A stretch of DNA of 64,000 nt from an uncultured Oscillospiraceae bacterium (GTDB lineage: Bacteria; Bacillota; Clostridia; Oscillospirales; Oscillospiraceae), in assembly GCA_910585155.1 (NCBI GenBank), contig CAJUEC010000007.1, positions 24,253 to 88,252 on the forward strand, in the 5' to 3' direction. Within the stretch, counting starts at the first letter, position 1. Every line of letters begins with the position of its first letter. The notes beneath the pieces were generated by a model, which made no database searches, had not been told where the DNA came from, and was given only the letters and a program-made list of their open reading frames with translations. The position numbers and the translations under genes are program-made. Shown in pieces: positions 16,575 to 24,398 of this stretch.

Positions 16575-17795
16575 TTATTTTGCCTTGACGGCGCCCTTCT
16601 CCACCAGGCCGTCGATCTCCTCCGGGGCGTAGCCCAGGCCGGAGAGGATGTCCCGGGTGTCCTGGCCCAGGGCGTGGGCCAGCTCGTAGGGGGGCAGGCC
16701 GCCCTCCGCCAGCTGGACGCAGGGCCGGGCCAGCCAGTAGTCCTGGCCGCTGGGGCAGGTGATGTGCTCCACATAGTGGTTGGCCTTGGCTTGCTCGCTG
16801 ACCACCGCATCCCGGAAGTGGGCCAGGCGGCTGTGGACCACGTCGGCCTGGGTGAGCCGCTGGTCGATGACGTCGGAGGGGTACTTGCGGAAGGCCTCCT
16901 CCAGAATCTTCACCAGGGGCTCCCGGTTCTCCAGCTTGCCCAGCTCGGCGGCGGTGTGGAAGCGGGGGTCGTCGCCCACCTCGGGAATGTCCAGCGCGGC
17001 AAAGAAGGCGTCCCGGTAGCGCTCCCACTCCATGATGTTGATCATGATCCACTCGCCGTCGGCGCACTGGTAGGGGATGGTGATGGGCCGGCCCTCAAAG
17101 CGGGTCTTGGGGTACTTGTAGCTGAAGGGGGGCTGCACGGTGGTGTTCATCAGGCTCATGACCCAGGTGGCCAGGCCGAACAGGGACACGGACACCTTAT
17201 CCCCCCGGCCGGTCTTTTCCCGGGCGAAGAGGGCGGCGGCGATGCCGCCGGCCATCATGGTGCCGCAGCTGTTGTCCCCCACGCCGCCGGGGGCGTAGAT
17301 GGGGTAGGAGCCGGGGCCGTCGATGCGCATGTCGGCCATGAAGCCGCTCTTGGCCCAGTAGGCCACGGTGTCAAAGCCGGGGGCGTCGGCGTCGGGGCCC
17401 TCCTCGCCGAAGCCGGTGACATAGCCGCACACCAGCCGGGGATATTTGGCCTTCAGGCTCTCGTAGTCCAGCCCCATCCGCTTCAGGGGCTTGGGCCGGT
17501 TGTTGGTGATGAACACGTCGGCGGTGGCCAGCAGCCTATGGAACGCGGCCATGGCCTCCGGGTCCTTCAGGTCCATGCAGATGTTCTTCTTGTTGGCGTT
17601 GGGCACGTCGAACACCGGGTTCTCCTGGTCGCTGGCGGGGCCGGCAAAGGTCTTGCCGTAGCTGCGCCAGATGTCCATCTTGGGGCTCTCCACCTTGATG
17701 ACCTCCGCGCCCCAGTCGGCCAGCACCCGCCCGCCGCTGGGCGCGGCCACGTAGGTGGCCAGCTCGACCACGCGGATTCCTTCCAAAGCTCTCAT
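16575..17795 (-). CDS. Class III (CaiB/BaiF) acyl-CoA transferase
   Basis: Moves CoA between carboxylic acids. The product starts MRALEGIRVVELATYVAAPSG and shows family features: GRVLADWGAEVIKVE, the catalytic-Asp region NKKNICMDLKDPEA (D near residue 90 within LKDPEA or DLK), TNNRPKPLKRMGLDYE and GYVTGFGEEGPDADAPGFD. About 406 residues, full length. The start at 17795 follows GAAAGGAG. It is the last gene of a reverse-strand operon after NMO-like and acyl-CoA dehydrogenase genes, separated from the latter by a family A repeat. Homologues lie at 41008 and 43997. It could activate a hydroxy- or aryl-acid; the substrate is unknown. Confidence 0.9.
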   Translation of the reverse strand: MRALEGIRVVELATYVAAPSGGRVLADWGAEVIKVESPKMDIWRSYGKTFAGPASDQENPVFDVPNANKKNICMDLKDPEAMAAFHRLLATADVFITNNRPKPLKRMGLDYESLKAKYPRLVCGYVTGFGEEGPDADAPGFDTVAYWAKSGFMADMRIDGPGSYPIYAPGGVGDNSCGTMMAGGIAAALFAREKTGRGDKVSVSLFGLATWVMSLMNTTVQPPFSYKYPKTRFEGRPITIPYQCADGEWIMINIMEWERYRDAFFAALDIPEVGDDPRFHTAAELGKLENREPLVKILEEAFRKYPSDVIDQRLTQADVVHSRLAHFRDAVVSEQAKANHYVEHITCPSGQDYWLARPCVQLAEGGLPPYELAHALGQDTRDILSGLGYAPEEIDGLVEKGAVKAK

Positions 17796-17822
17796 AACGT
17801 CTGCTCCTTTCGGCGGTTTCTT

Positions 17823-17986
17823 AGAACCTGTATTCACAACCTCAATTCACCATCTGACCGGGCCTTTCCCCGTCATGCGGCGTTGAATTTTCTTGAAATA
17901 AACACAATTATTTCTGCGAAAATTTGCCTTGCCTGACGGGAAAATCCCTCGGCCATCCGGCGATTTCGGCTGTGAATACAGGTTCT
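17823..17986 (-). repeat. Family A element, AGAACCTG-end subtype
   Basis: Terminal inverted repeats AGAACCTGTATTCAC at 17823 and GTGAATACAGGTTCT ending at 17986, with the family core AAATAAACACAATTATTT. Its right end supplies the first base of the acyl-CoA dehydrogenase stop codon complement (TTA 17986-17988). Confidence 0.9.
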
Positions 17987-19137
17987 TATATTTTATTCTC
18001 CCGGATCAGCTCTTTGGCGATGACCATGCGCTGAATCTGGTTGGTGCCCTCCACAATCTGGGTGACCTTGGAGTCCCGGTAGAGCTTCTCCGCCATGTAC
18101 TCCTTCATCACGCCGTAGCCCCCCATGATCTGCACCGCGTCGGTGGCGTTCTTCTGGTAGGCGTCGGAGGCGAAGCACTTGGCCATGGCCGCCTCCTTGG
18201 AGCAGGGCAGCCCCGCGTCGATGAGGGCGCAGGCGTTGTACACCAGGGCCCGGGCGGCGCTGGTGCGCATCTGCATGTCGGCCAGCATCATCTGGATGGC
18301 CTGGAACTTGCAGATGGGCTTGCCGAACTGCACCCGCTCCTGGGCGTACTTCACCGCCAGGTCGATGGCCTGCTGGGAGGAGCCCACCGAGGAGGCCGCC
18401 ACCAGGGGCCGGGACAGCTCCAGCACCTTCATGGCGTTGGCAAAGCCGGTCTCCTCGGTGCCCACCAGGTTCTCCACGGGGATCTCCACGTCCTGGAAGG
18501 CCACCTCGGCGGTGATGGACAGCCGCATCCCCAGCTTGTCCTCCTTCTTGCCCACGGTGACCCCGGGGCGGTTCCGCTCCACGATGAAGGTGGCCAGCCC
18601 CTTGTAGCCGCGGCTCAGGTCGGTGGAGGCCACCACCAGGAACACGTCGGCGATGAGGGCGTTGGTGATGAACATCTTGTTCCCGTTGAGGATGTACTTG
18701 TCCCCCTTGCGCACGGCGGTGGTGCGCACGGAGGCGGCGTCGGAACCGGCGCCCGGCTCGGTGAGGCAGAAGGAGGACATGCCGCCCCCCGCCAGAATGT
18801 CGGCGTAGCGCTGCTTCTGCTCCTCGCTGCCGGCGAACATGACGATCTTGGCCCCCATGTTGGTGATGTTGAACATGGAGATGTAGGTGCTCTCCACCTT
18901 GGAGCCCTCCTCCAGCATCATAGCGGTGGTGGTGGTGCTCAGCCCCAGGCCGCCGTACTGCTCGGGCACCTGCATCACGGTCAGGCCCATGTCCTTGCCC
19001 ATCTGCACCAGGCGGTCGGGGTAGCCCCCGGCCTCCTCAAACTCCCGCACATGGGGCTTGATCTCCTTATTCATGAAATTGCGAACCATCTCCACCAGCT
19101 CCCGCTGCTGGCCGTCGGGCTTGATCAATCCGCGCAT
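17986..19137 (-). CDS. Acyl-CoA dehydrogenase
   Basis: FAD enzyme forming 2,3-enoyl-CoA from acyl-CoA. It has 383 residues: a helical N-terminal domain, a beta domain with FCLTEPGAGSDAAS (FAD/substrate loop) and a C-terminal four-helix domain with QIMGGYGVMKEYMAEKLYRD. The glutamate at the catalytic-base position lies in IVEGTNQIQRM. No EtfAB genes are in the window, so the electron acceptor is elsewhere. It is co-transcribed after the NMO-like gene (34-base gap). The stop codon is formed at the edge of a family A repeat, so the C-terminus may have been altered by insertion, though the length is normal. Confidence 0.93.
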   Translation of the reverse strand: MRGLIKPDGQQRELVEMVRNFMNKEIKPHVREFEEAGGYPDRLVQMGKDMGLTVMQVPEQYGGLGLSTTTTAMMLEEGSKVESTYISMFNITNMGAKIVMFAGSEEQKQRYADILAGGGMSSFCLTEPGAGSDAASVRTTAVRKGDKYILNGNKMFITNALIADVFLVVASTDLSRGYKGLATFIVERNRPGVTVGKKEDKLGMRLSITAEVAFQDVEIPVENLVGTEETGFANAMKVLELSRPLVAASSVGSSQQAIDLAVKYAQERVQFGKPICKFQAIQMMLADMQMRTSAARALVYNACALIDAGLPCSKEAAMAKCFASDAYQKNATDAVQIMGGYGVMKEYMAEKLYRDSKVTQIVEGTNQIQRMVIAKELIRENKI

Positions 19138-19171
19138 GGTTTTACACTCCTTATTATTGATGATTCACGCT

Positions 19172-20143
19172 TTATTTCAGCATGGCGTTGACCCGGGCGA
19201 TCTGCGCCTCGGCCTGGGCCATGATCTCGTCGATGATGTCCCGGCAGGGCTTCACGTCCTGGATCAGGCCGATGGTCTGGCCCACGGGGAACAGGCCCTT
19301 CTCCACCTCGCCGGACTGGTAGGCGGCCTTGCTGTTCTTGCCGGAGATGACGGCCATCAGCTCCTGGAGGGTGGCGCCCTTCTTCTCCATCTCCAGGCAG
19401 GCCTGGGCGCTGGCGGTGTTGGCCACCCGGACCATGTTGCGGATGGTGCGCTGGCAGGTGGTGGTGTCCCCCTCCTGGTGGTCCACGATCCACTGCTTGT
19501 GGGCCTCGCTGATGACCGCCTCGGTGCTGGCCACAAAGCGGGTGCCCATGACCACGCCGGCGCAGCCCAGGCTCAGCGCCCCGGCCAGGCCGCAGCCGTC
19601 GGCCACGCCGCCGCCCAGCAGCACGGGTATGTCCAGCTCGTGGGACACCTTGTTGGCCAGCACAAAGCTGCTCAGCTCGCCCATGCCGGGGTGGCCGGCC
19701 ACCTCATAGCCCACGATGGTGACCATGTCGGCCCCCACGGACTGGGCCTTCCTGGCGTGCTTCAGCGCGGCCATCTTGACAATGAGGGTCATGCCGTAGC
19801 CCTTGATGACGGGGGCGAAGGGGGCGGGGTTGCCGCCGGCCAGTTCGATGATCTTCACGCCCTCCTCGGCGCAGATCTCCAGGTAGCCGCCCGTCTTGTC
19901 CCCGGGGTTCACGTCGGGGGGGATGGACACGTTGACGGCGAAGGGCTTGTCGGTGAGGGACTTCATCTGCCGCACCGCGGCGCGGAAGTCCTCCAGCTCG
20001 GGGTAGATGGTCACGTTGACGGTGCCCAGGCCGCCGGCGTTGGACACCGCCGCCGCCAGCTCCGGGGTGCCCAGGTGCTGCATGCCGCCCTGCATGATGG
20101 GGTGCTGGATGCCGAGAAGCTGGGTCATCTTTGTCTGGATCAT
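19172..20143 (-). CDS. Nitronate monooxygenase / FabK-like flavoprotein
   Basis: TIM-barrel FMN protein of 323 residues in the 2-nitropropane dioxygenase superfamily. Motifs: PIMQGGMQHLGTPELAAAVSNAGGLG near the N-terminus, VGYEVAGHPG with the conserved His near residue 148, and GGGVADGCGLAGALSLGCAGVVMGTRF for phosphate binding. The family includes nitronate monooxygenases, FabK enoyl reductases and uncharacterised flavoproteins. Placement between CoA enzymes suggests a role on a CoA ester rather than nitronate; that is inference. First gene of an operon with AGGAGG before the ATG. Paralogues are at 32470 and 42208. Confidence 0.85.
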   Translation of the reverse strand: MIQTKMTQLLGIQHPIMQGGMQHLGTPELAAAVSNAGGLGTVNVTIYPELEDFRAAVRQMKSLTDKPFAVNVSIPPDVNPGDKTGGYLEICAEEGVKIIELAGGNPAPFAPVIKGYGMTLIVKMAALKHARKAQSVGADMVTIVGYEVAGHPGMGELSSFVLANKVSHELDIPVLLGGGVADGCGLAGALSLGCAGVVMGTRFVASTEAVISEAHKQWIVDHQEGDTTTCQRTIRNMVRVANTASAQACLEMEKKGATLQELMAVISGKNSKAAYQSGEVEKGLFPVGQTIGLIQDVKPCRDIIDEIMAQAEAQIARVNAMLK

Positions 20144-20197
20144 ATGAATAACCTCCTGATTTTTTCACCCAATGGGCCGTTTTGCTCTGTCTGAGCC

Positions 20198-20226
20198 TAT
20201 TGTAAAACGGCGCGCCTCTTCCGGCA
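20198..20226 (-). promoter_or_regulatory. Promoter of the first CoA operon
   Basis: Reverse strand TTGCCG (20221-20226), 17-base spacer, TACAAT (20198-20203), about 55 bases before the NMO-like start. Confidence 0.55.
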
Positions 20227-20386
20227 ACGGCAGTTGCTACAAAAAGGGGCTGCCAGGAGGTCGGGCCACACCCGCTGATTTTTGTAGGCTTTGACAGTGA
20301 AAATCCCGCCGCGCTCCGTTATAGTAAGTGATAACACCAAAATAAGCGTGCCGCCGCGCGGCGGCAGGGAAGGAATGTGATCAGTT

Positions 20387-21196
20387 ATGGAAAACGCTCA
20401 GCTGGTGCAGACCACGGTGGAGGAGGGGGTGGCCACCCTGCTGCTCAACGACCCGGAGAAGCTCAACGCCCTGTCCATCCCCATGGCCAGGGCCCTGTCC
20501 GCCGCCCTGGGGCAGGCGGGGCGGGACCCGGCGGTCCGGGTGGTGGTCCTCCGGGGGGCCCAGGGGCGGTTCTGCGCCGGGGGGGACGTGACCTCCATGA
20601 AGAACCGGGTGGAGGCCTGCCGGGCGGGCCGGGAGCCGGAGACCAGCACCCGGGACAACCTGTGGACGCTGAACCAGGTGGTGCTGGACGTCCGCGCCCT
20701 GCCCAAGCCTGTGATCGCCTGGATTGAGGGGGCGGCGGCGGGGGGCGGCATGAGCCTGGCCCTGGCCTGTGACTTCGCCCTGGCGGAGGAGGACGCCAAG
20801 ATGGTGTTCGCCTTCTCCGGGGTGGCCCTGGCCCCGGACATGGGGGCCTCCGTGATGGCCCCGCCCCGGCTGGGTCCGGCCCGGGCCGCCGACCTGTTCA
20901 TGACCGGGCGGCGCTTCACCGGCCGGGAGGCCGCCCAGTGGGGGCTCATCACCTCCGTCTGGCCCCGGGAGGAGCTGGCCGGCGCGGTGGACCAGCTGGC
21001 CCGCCGTCTGGCCGCCGGCCCGGCCCTGAGCTACCGGGAGATCAAGGCGGGGATCAACCGCACCCTGTACCCGGGGCTGTACGCCGGCATGGCCCAGGAG
21101 GTGGAGGCGGCGGACCGCCTCACCCGGACGGCGGACCACGGCGAGGCGGTGGACGCCTTTTTGGAGAAGCGCAGGCCGGTATTCACCGGCCGGTAG
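20387..21196 (+). CDS. Enoyl-CoA hydratase/isomerase family protein (crotonase fold)
   Basis: Cytoplasmic crotonase-fold protein of 269 residues. The oxyanion-hole segments RFCAGGDVTSM and AAAGGGMSLALACDF are present. The two glutamates of classical hydratases are replaced: GGGMSLA instead of GGCELA, and FSGVALAPDMGAS with an aspartate where isomerases of the PaaG/ECI type carry their acid. It is therefore more likely an isomerase or another crotonase activity than a simple hydratase. It is transcribed divergently from the NMO-acyl-CoA dehydrogenase-CoA-transferase operon with a 243-base gap. Confidence 0.87.
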   Translation: MENAQLVQTTVEEGVATLLLNDPEKLNALSIPMARALSAALGQAGRDPAVRVVVLRGAQGRFCAGGDVTSMKNRVEACRAGREPETSTRDNLWTLNQVVLDVRALPKPVIAWIEGAAAGGGMSLALACDFALAEEDAKMVFAFSGVALAPDMGASVMAPPRLGPARAADLFMTGRRFTGREAAQWGLITSVWPREELAGAVDQLARRLAAGPALSYREIKAGINRTLYPGLYAGMAQEVEAADRLTRTADHGEAVDAFLEKRRPVFTGR

Positions 21197-21207
21197 TCCA
21201 CGAAATA

Positions 21208-21248
21208 GACGCCCCCGGCGCGGAATGACCCGCGCCGGGGGCGTCTGT
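21208..21248. terminator. Bidirectional hairpin between convergent genes
   Basis: Near-perfect stem AGACGCCCCCGGCGCGG / CCGCGCCGGGGGCGTCT with loop AATGAC between the crotonase gene and the ABC transporter operon. It lacks a clear T tract. Confidence 0.6.
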
Positions 21249-21281
21249 CTGCCGGGGGAGGCCCATGGCGGACCGGCTGCC

Positions 21282-22037
21282 TCAGCGGTAGTAGTACCGC
21301 CAGCCCCCCTCCGTCTCCACCCGGCCCAGGCGGACGCCCATCACGGACTCCAGCCGCCCGCCGCGGAAAAGCTCCTCAGGCGGGCCCTCCTGGGCCACCC
21401 GGCCCCCGTCCAGCAGGGCCAGGCGGTGGGCGTATTGCAGGGCCAGGCACAGGTCGTGGAGCACCAGCACCACCGCCCGGCCCTCCCCGGCCAGACGGCG
21501 GGCCAGGGCCAGCACCTCCAGCTGGCAGGAGACGTCCAGGTAGGCGGTGGGCTCGTCCATCAAAATGGTTTCGGTGTCCTGGGCCAGGGCCATGGCCAAA
21601 TAGACCTTCTGCCGCTGCCCGCCGCTGAGCTGGGCCAGGGGGCGGTGGGCCAGCTCCTCCGCCCCCGCCCGGCGCAGGGCCCGGCGCACCGCCTCGTGGT
21701 CCTCCGGGCGGCAGCGGCGGGGGTAGGAGAGGTGGGGGAAGCGGCCGTGGAGCACCAGGCGCTGGGCGGTGATGTCAGGTACCGGGCGGGACTGGGGGAG
21801 GTAGGCGGCCCGCTGGGCGATCTGCTTGGGGGTGTACTGGGAGAGGGGCGCACCGTCCAGCAGCACCTCCCCCCCTGTTTTGGGCAGCAGCCCCAGGACG
21901 GTGCGCAGCAGGGTGCTCTTGCCGCAGCCGTTGGGGCCCAGCAGGGCCAGCACCTGCCCGGGGGGAAAGGACAGGGTCACCCCCTCCAGCACCGGCCGGC
22001 CGGGGTAGCCCGCCTGGAGGTCCCTCAGCTGGATCAT
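21282..22037 (-). CDS. Iron/cobalamin-type ABC transporter ATP-binding protein (FepC/BtuD family)
   Basis: ATPase of a type II importer. The 251-residue product has Walker A LGPNGCGKSTLL, signature LSGGQRQKVYLAMALAQD and Walker B ILMDEPTAYLD, with the QAAYLPQ-type Q-loop (RAAYLPQS). It overlaps the permease gene by 4 bases. The order binding protein-permease-ATPase, with a cytidine deaminase and siroheme reductase upstream, suggests an iron-chelate importer, possibly supplying Fe for siroheme/Fe-S enzymes; B12 or heme are alternatives. Confidence 0.9.
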   Translation of the reverse strand: MIQLRDLQAGYPGRPVLEGVTLSFPPGQVLALLGPNGCGKSTLLRTVLGLLPKTGGEVLLDGAPLSQYTPKQIAQRAAYLPQSRPVPDITAQRLVLHGRFPHLSYPRRCRPEDHEAVRRALRRAGAEELAHRPLAQLSGGQRQKVYLAMALAQDTETILMDEPTAYLDVSCQLEVLALARRLAGEGRAVVLVLHDLCLALQYAHRLALLDGGRVAQEGPPEELFRGGRLESVMGVRLGRVETEGGWRYYYR

Positions 22038-23053
22038 CCCCGGCCTCCTCTCCGCTGCCCCAGGAGCAGCCAGAGGAAAAAGGGCCCCCCGGCCAGGGAC
22101 AGCACCACCCCCAGAGGCAGCTCAAAGGGGGCAAAGAGCAGCCGGGAGAGCAGGTCGCACAGGGTGAGCAGCCCCGCGCCCCCCAGGGCGGAGGAGAGCA
22201 GCAGGTGGACGCTGTCCCCGCCCACCAGGCGGCGCATGATGTGGGGCACCAGCAGCCCCACGAAGCCCAGCAGCCCCGCGAAGCTCACCGCCGCCCCCGC
22301 CAGGGCCGCAGCCAGGGCCAGCAGCAGCAGCCGCAGCCGCCGGACGGGCAGGCCCAGGCTCTGGGCGGTCTCCCGGCCCAGCAGCAGCAGGTCCAGCTCG
22401 CTGGACAGGGACAGCGCGGCCAGCAGGGCGGCGAGGATCACCCAGGCGGCGGGGGCCAGCCGGGCCATGGACAGGTTCCGCACCCCGCCGATGCGGAAAT
22501 CGGAGTAGCCGGCCAGGGCGTCGGGGAAGAAGGTGAGCACCGCGTCGATGCCCGCGCTGAACATGCTGGACAGGGCCACCCCCGCCAGCACCAGGGTGAT
22601 GCGGGAGGCCCCCGCCCGCTCCGAGAGGAACAGCACCAGCAGCACCCCGGCCAGCGCCCCGGCGAAGGCGGCGGCGGGGGTGAGGACCACGGCGGCGGGG
22701 GCGGCGGCGCAGCACAGGGCGGCGGCCAGCCCCGCCCCCGCGTTCACCCCGATAATGTTGGGGGCGGCCAGGGGGTTGCCCAGCACCCCCTGGATCAGGA
22801 CCCCGGAGCAGGCCAGGGCGGAGCCCGCCAGCAGGCAGCCGCACAGCCGGGGCAGCCGGGCCAGCAGGATGATCTGCCCCTGGGTCTCGCCGCCCCGGCC
22901 CAGCAGCACCGCCAGCACCTCCCCCGGCGGGATGTCCGCCGCGCCGAAGGCCAGGCTGGCCAGGGCGGACAGCGCGGTCACAGCCGCCAGGGCGGCGACG
23001 CGGACCCAGCGCCGCCCGCTAGGGTCCGTACAGGATGTCCGCCAGCTCTTCAT
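22034..23053 (-). CDS. FecCD family ABC transporter permease
   Basis: Integral membrane subunit of a siderophore/cobalamin-type importer: 339 residues and about ten predicted helices. Family motifs are LARLPRLCGCLLAGSALACSGVLIQGVLGNPLAAPNIIGVNAGAGLAA and, near the C-terminus, GFVGLLVPHIMRRLVGGDSVHLL plus the coupling region. It overlaps the binding-protein gene by 35 bases and the ATPase gene by 4, so translation is coupled. Confidence 0.9.
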   Translation of the reverse strand: MKSWRTSCTDPSGRRWVRVAALAAVTALSALASLAFGAADIPPGEVLAVLLGRGGETQGQIILLARLPRLCGCLLAGSALACSGVLIQGVLGNPLAAPNIIGVNAGAGLAAALCCAAAPAAVVLTPAAAFAGALAGVLLVLFLSERAGASRITLVLAGVALSSMFSAGIDAVLTFFPDALAGYSDFRIGGVRNLSMARLAPAAWVILAALLAALSLSSELDLLLLGRETAQSLGLPVRRLRLLLLALAAALAGAAVSFAGLLGFVGLLVPHIMRRLVGGDSVHLLLSSALGGAGLLTLCDLLSRLLFAPFELPLGVVLSLAGGPFFLWLLLGQRRGGRG

Positions 23054-23981
23054 AGGAATCCCCCCACAGCGCGTTGGGCTTCAGGTTGAACAGGCGCCGC
23101 TCCATGACGTGGAAGCGCCCCTCCCGCACTGCCCGCAGCCCGCCCCAGGCGGGGTTGGACAGCAGGGTCTGCTCCAGGTTGCGCCGGGCCTGCTCCCCGT
23201 CCGTCCCGTGGTAGACGGCGAAGATGTGGTCCGGGTCGGCCTGGAGGATGGCCTCCAGGCTCAGCTCCTCCAGCGGCGCCCCCTCCCGGTCGGCCACGTT
23301 GACGCAGCCCAGCCCGGCCAGCATCTCGCCCAGCACGGTGCCCTGGCTCCCCTTCACCGTGCAGCTGCGGCCGGAGGCTTGGATGTACAGCACCGTGGGG
23401 GCGCTGCCGTCCTGCCGCGCCAGGGCGGCGTCCACCCGGGCCTCCACCTCCGCGCCATACCGCCGGTAGTTCCCGGGACAGCCGGTGAGCCGGGTGCACA
23501 GCTCCAGCAGGGCCAGGTAGTCGTCAAAGGAGGCCACGTCAAAATAGGCGGCGGGTATGCCCGCCCGGTCGAAAGTCTCCCGCAGCTCCAGGTTGGAGGA
23601 GGAGATGGCGCTGGCCAAAATCAGGTCGGGCCGGGCGGCCAGCACCAGCTCCGCGCTGGGGCTCATGCCGGAGCCGATGCTGGCCGTGGACTCCAGCTGG
23701 AGGCCGTAGGATTCCCAGGCGTCGTTGGCGGTGGCAGCCAGGGTATCCTCTCCCCCGGCCAGGCACCAGATGTCGGCGAAGCTGCCGACGAGCGCCGCCA
23801 CCCGCCGGGGCCGGGGCAGGGAGAACGCCCGCCCCAAATCGTCGGTGAAGGACACCAGCTCCTCCCCGGCGGGCGGAGCGGTCTCCGGGGGCGGTGAGGT
23901 CTGGGCGGCGGGCGGGGTCCCGCCGCAGGCGGAGGCCAGCAGCAGAACGGCCAGGAGGACGCCCCAAGCCCGCCGCCTCAT
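23019..23981 (-). CDS. Iron-type ABC transporter substrate-binding lipoprotein
   Basis: Lipid-anchored receptor of a type II importer, about 320 residues. The signal MRRRAWGVLLAVLLLASACGG has the lipobox LASAC; a Pro/Thr-rich linker follows, then a TroA/FepB-like fold (FTDDLGRAFSLPRPRRVAAL, the shared PLPRPRRVA start of the family). The start at 23981 forms an ATGA overlap with the cytidine deaminase stop; an upstream in-frame start at 24023 would put the signal peptide too far inside. The ligand is not predictable; Fe-siderophore or corrinoid is typical. Confidence 0.87.
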   Translation of the reverse strand: MRRRAWGVLLAVLLLASACGGTPPAAQTSPPPETAPPAGEELVSFTDDLGRAFSLPRPRRVAALVGSFADIWCLAGGEDTLAATANDAWESYGLQLESTASIGSGMSPSAELVLAARPDLILASAISSSNLELRETFDRAGIPAAYFDVASFDDYLALLELCTRLTGCPGNYRRYGAEVEARVDAALARQDGSAPTVLYIQASGRSCTVKGSQGTVLGEMLAGLGCVNVADREGAPLEELSLEAILQADPDHIFAVYHGTDGEQARRNLEQTLLSNPAWGGLRAVREGRFHVMERRLFNLKPNALWGDSYEELADILYGP

Positions 23982-24373
23982 CCAATCCACCACTGGGGGG
24001 TGAGCTGGCCCAGGGTGGCGCACCGCCCCGTCTCCCAGTCCAGGAGGATCTCAACGTCCCGGTAGCGCCCGGGCATCAGCTGGACCATCAGCTCCCGGCA
24101 GGCGCCGCAGGGGGCGCCCGTCCTCCCGTCGGGCATGATGGCCAGCACCCGTTTGATCTCCTGCTCCCCCTGGGTAATCATGCTGAAGATGGCGCTGCGC
24201 TCGGCGCAGATGCCCAGGGTGGAGCAGGTATCCACGCACACCCCCGTGTAAATGCGCCCCGACGCGGACAGCACGGCGGCGGCCACGCCGCCCGCCTCCA
24301 CGTAGTCGGATATGGTTCGGTCCCTCTGGACCGCCTTTGCCGCTTGATACATGTCCTGCCAGATCTGGTCCAT
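23978..24373 (-). CDS. Cytidine deaminase family protein
   Basis: Zinc hydrolase of 131 residues. The zinc and catalytic motifs are CAERSAI (Cys in place of His, as in homotetrameric Bacillus Cdd) and PCGACRELM. It would deaminate cytidine/deoxycytidine or a related base. Unexpectedly it sits between a siroheme reductase gene and an ABC importer, overlapping the latter by 4 bases, so it is in their operon. A blasticidin-deaminase-like or other activity cannot be excluded. Confidence 0.85.
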   Translation of the reverse strand: MDQIWQDMYQAAKAVQRDRTISDYVEAGGVAAAVLSASGRIYTGVCVDTCSTLGICAERSAIFSMITQGEQEIKRVLAIMPDGRTGAPCGACRELMVQLMPGRYRDVEILLDWETGRCATLGQLTPQWWIG

Positions 24374-24398
24374 GGTATGCTCACCTCATGTTGTGGAA

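Noticed and set aside
20289..20324. Promoter TTGACA...TATAGT upstream of the crotonase gene at 20387
   Set aside because: The spacer is 23 bases, too long for a normal sigma-A promoter.
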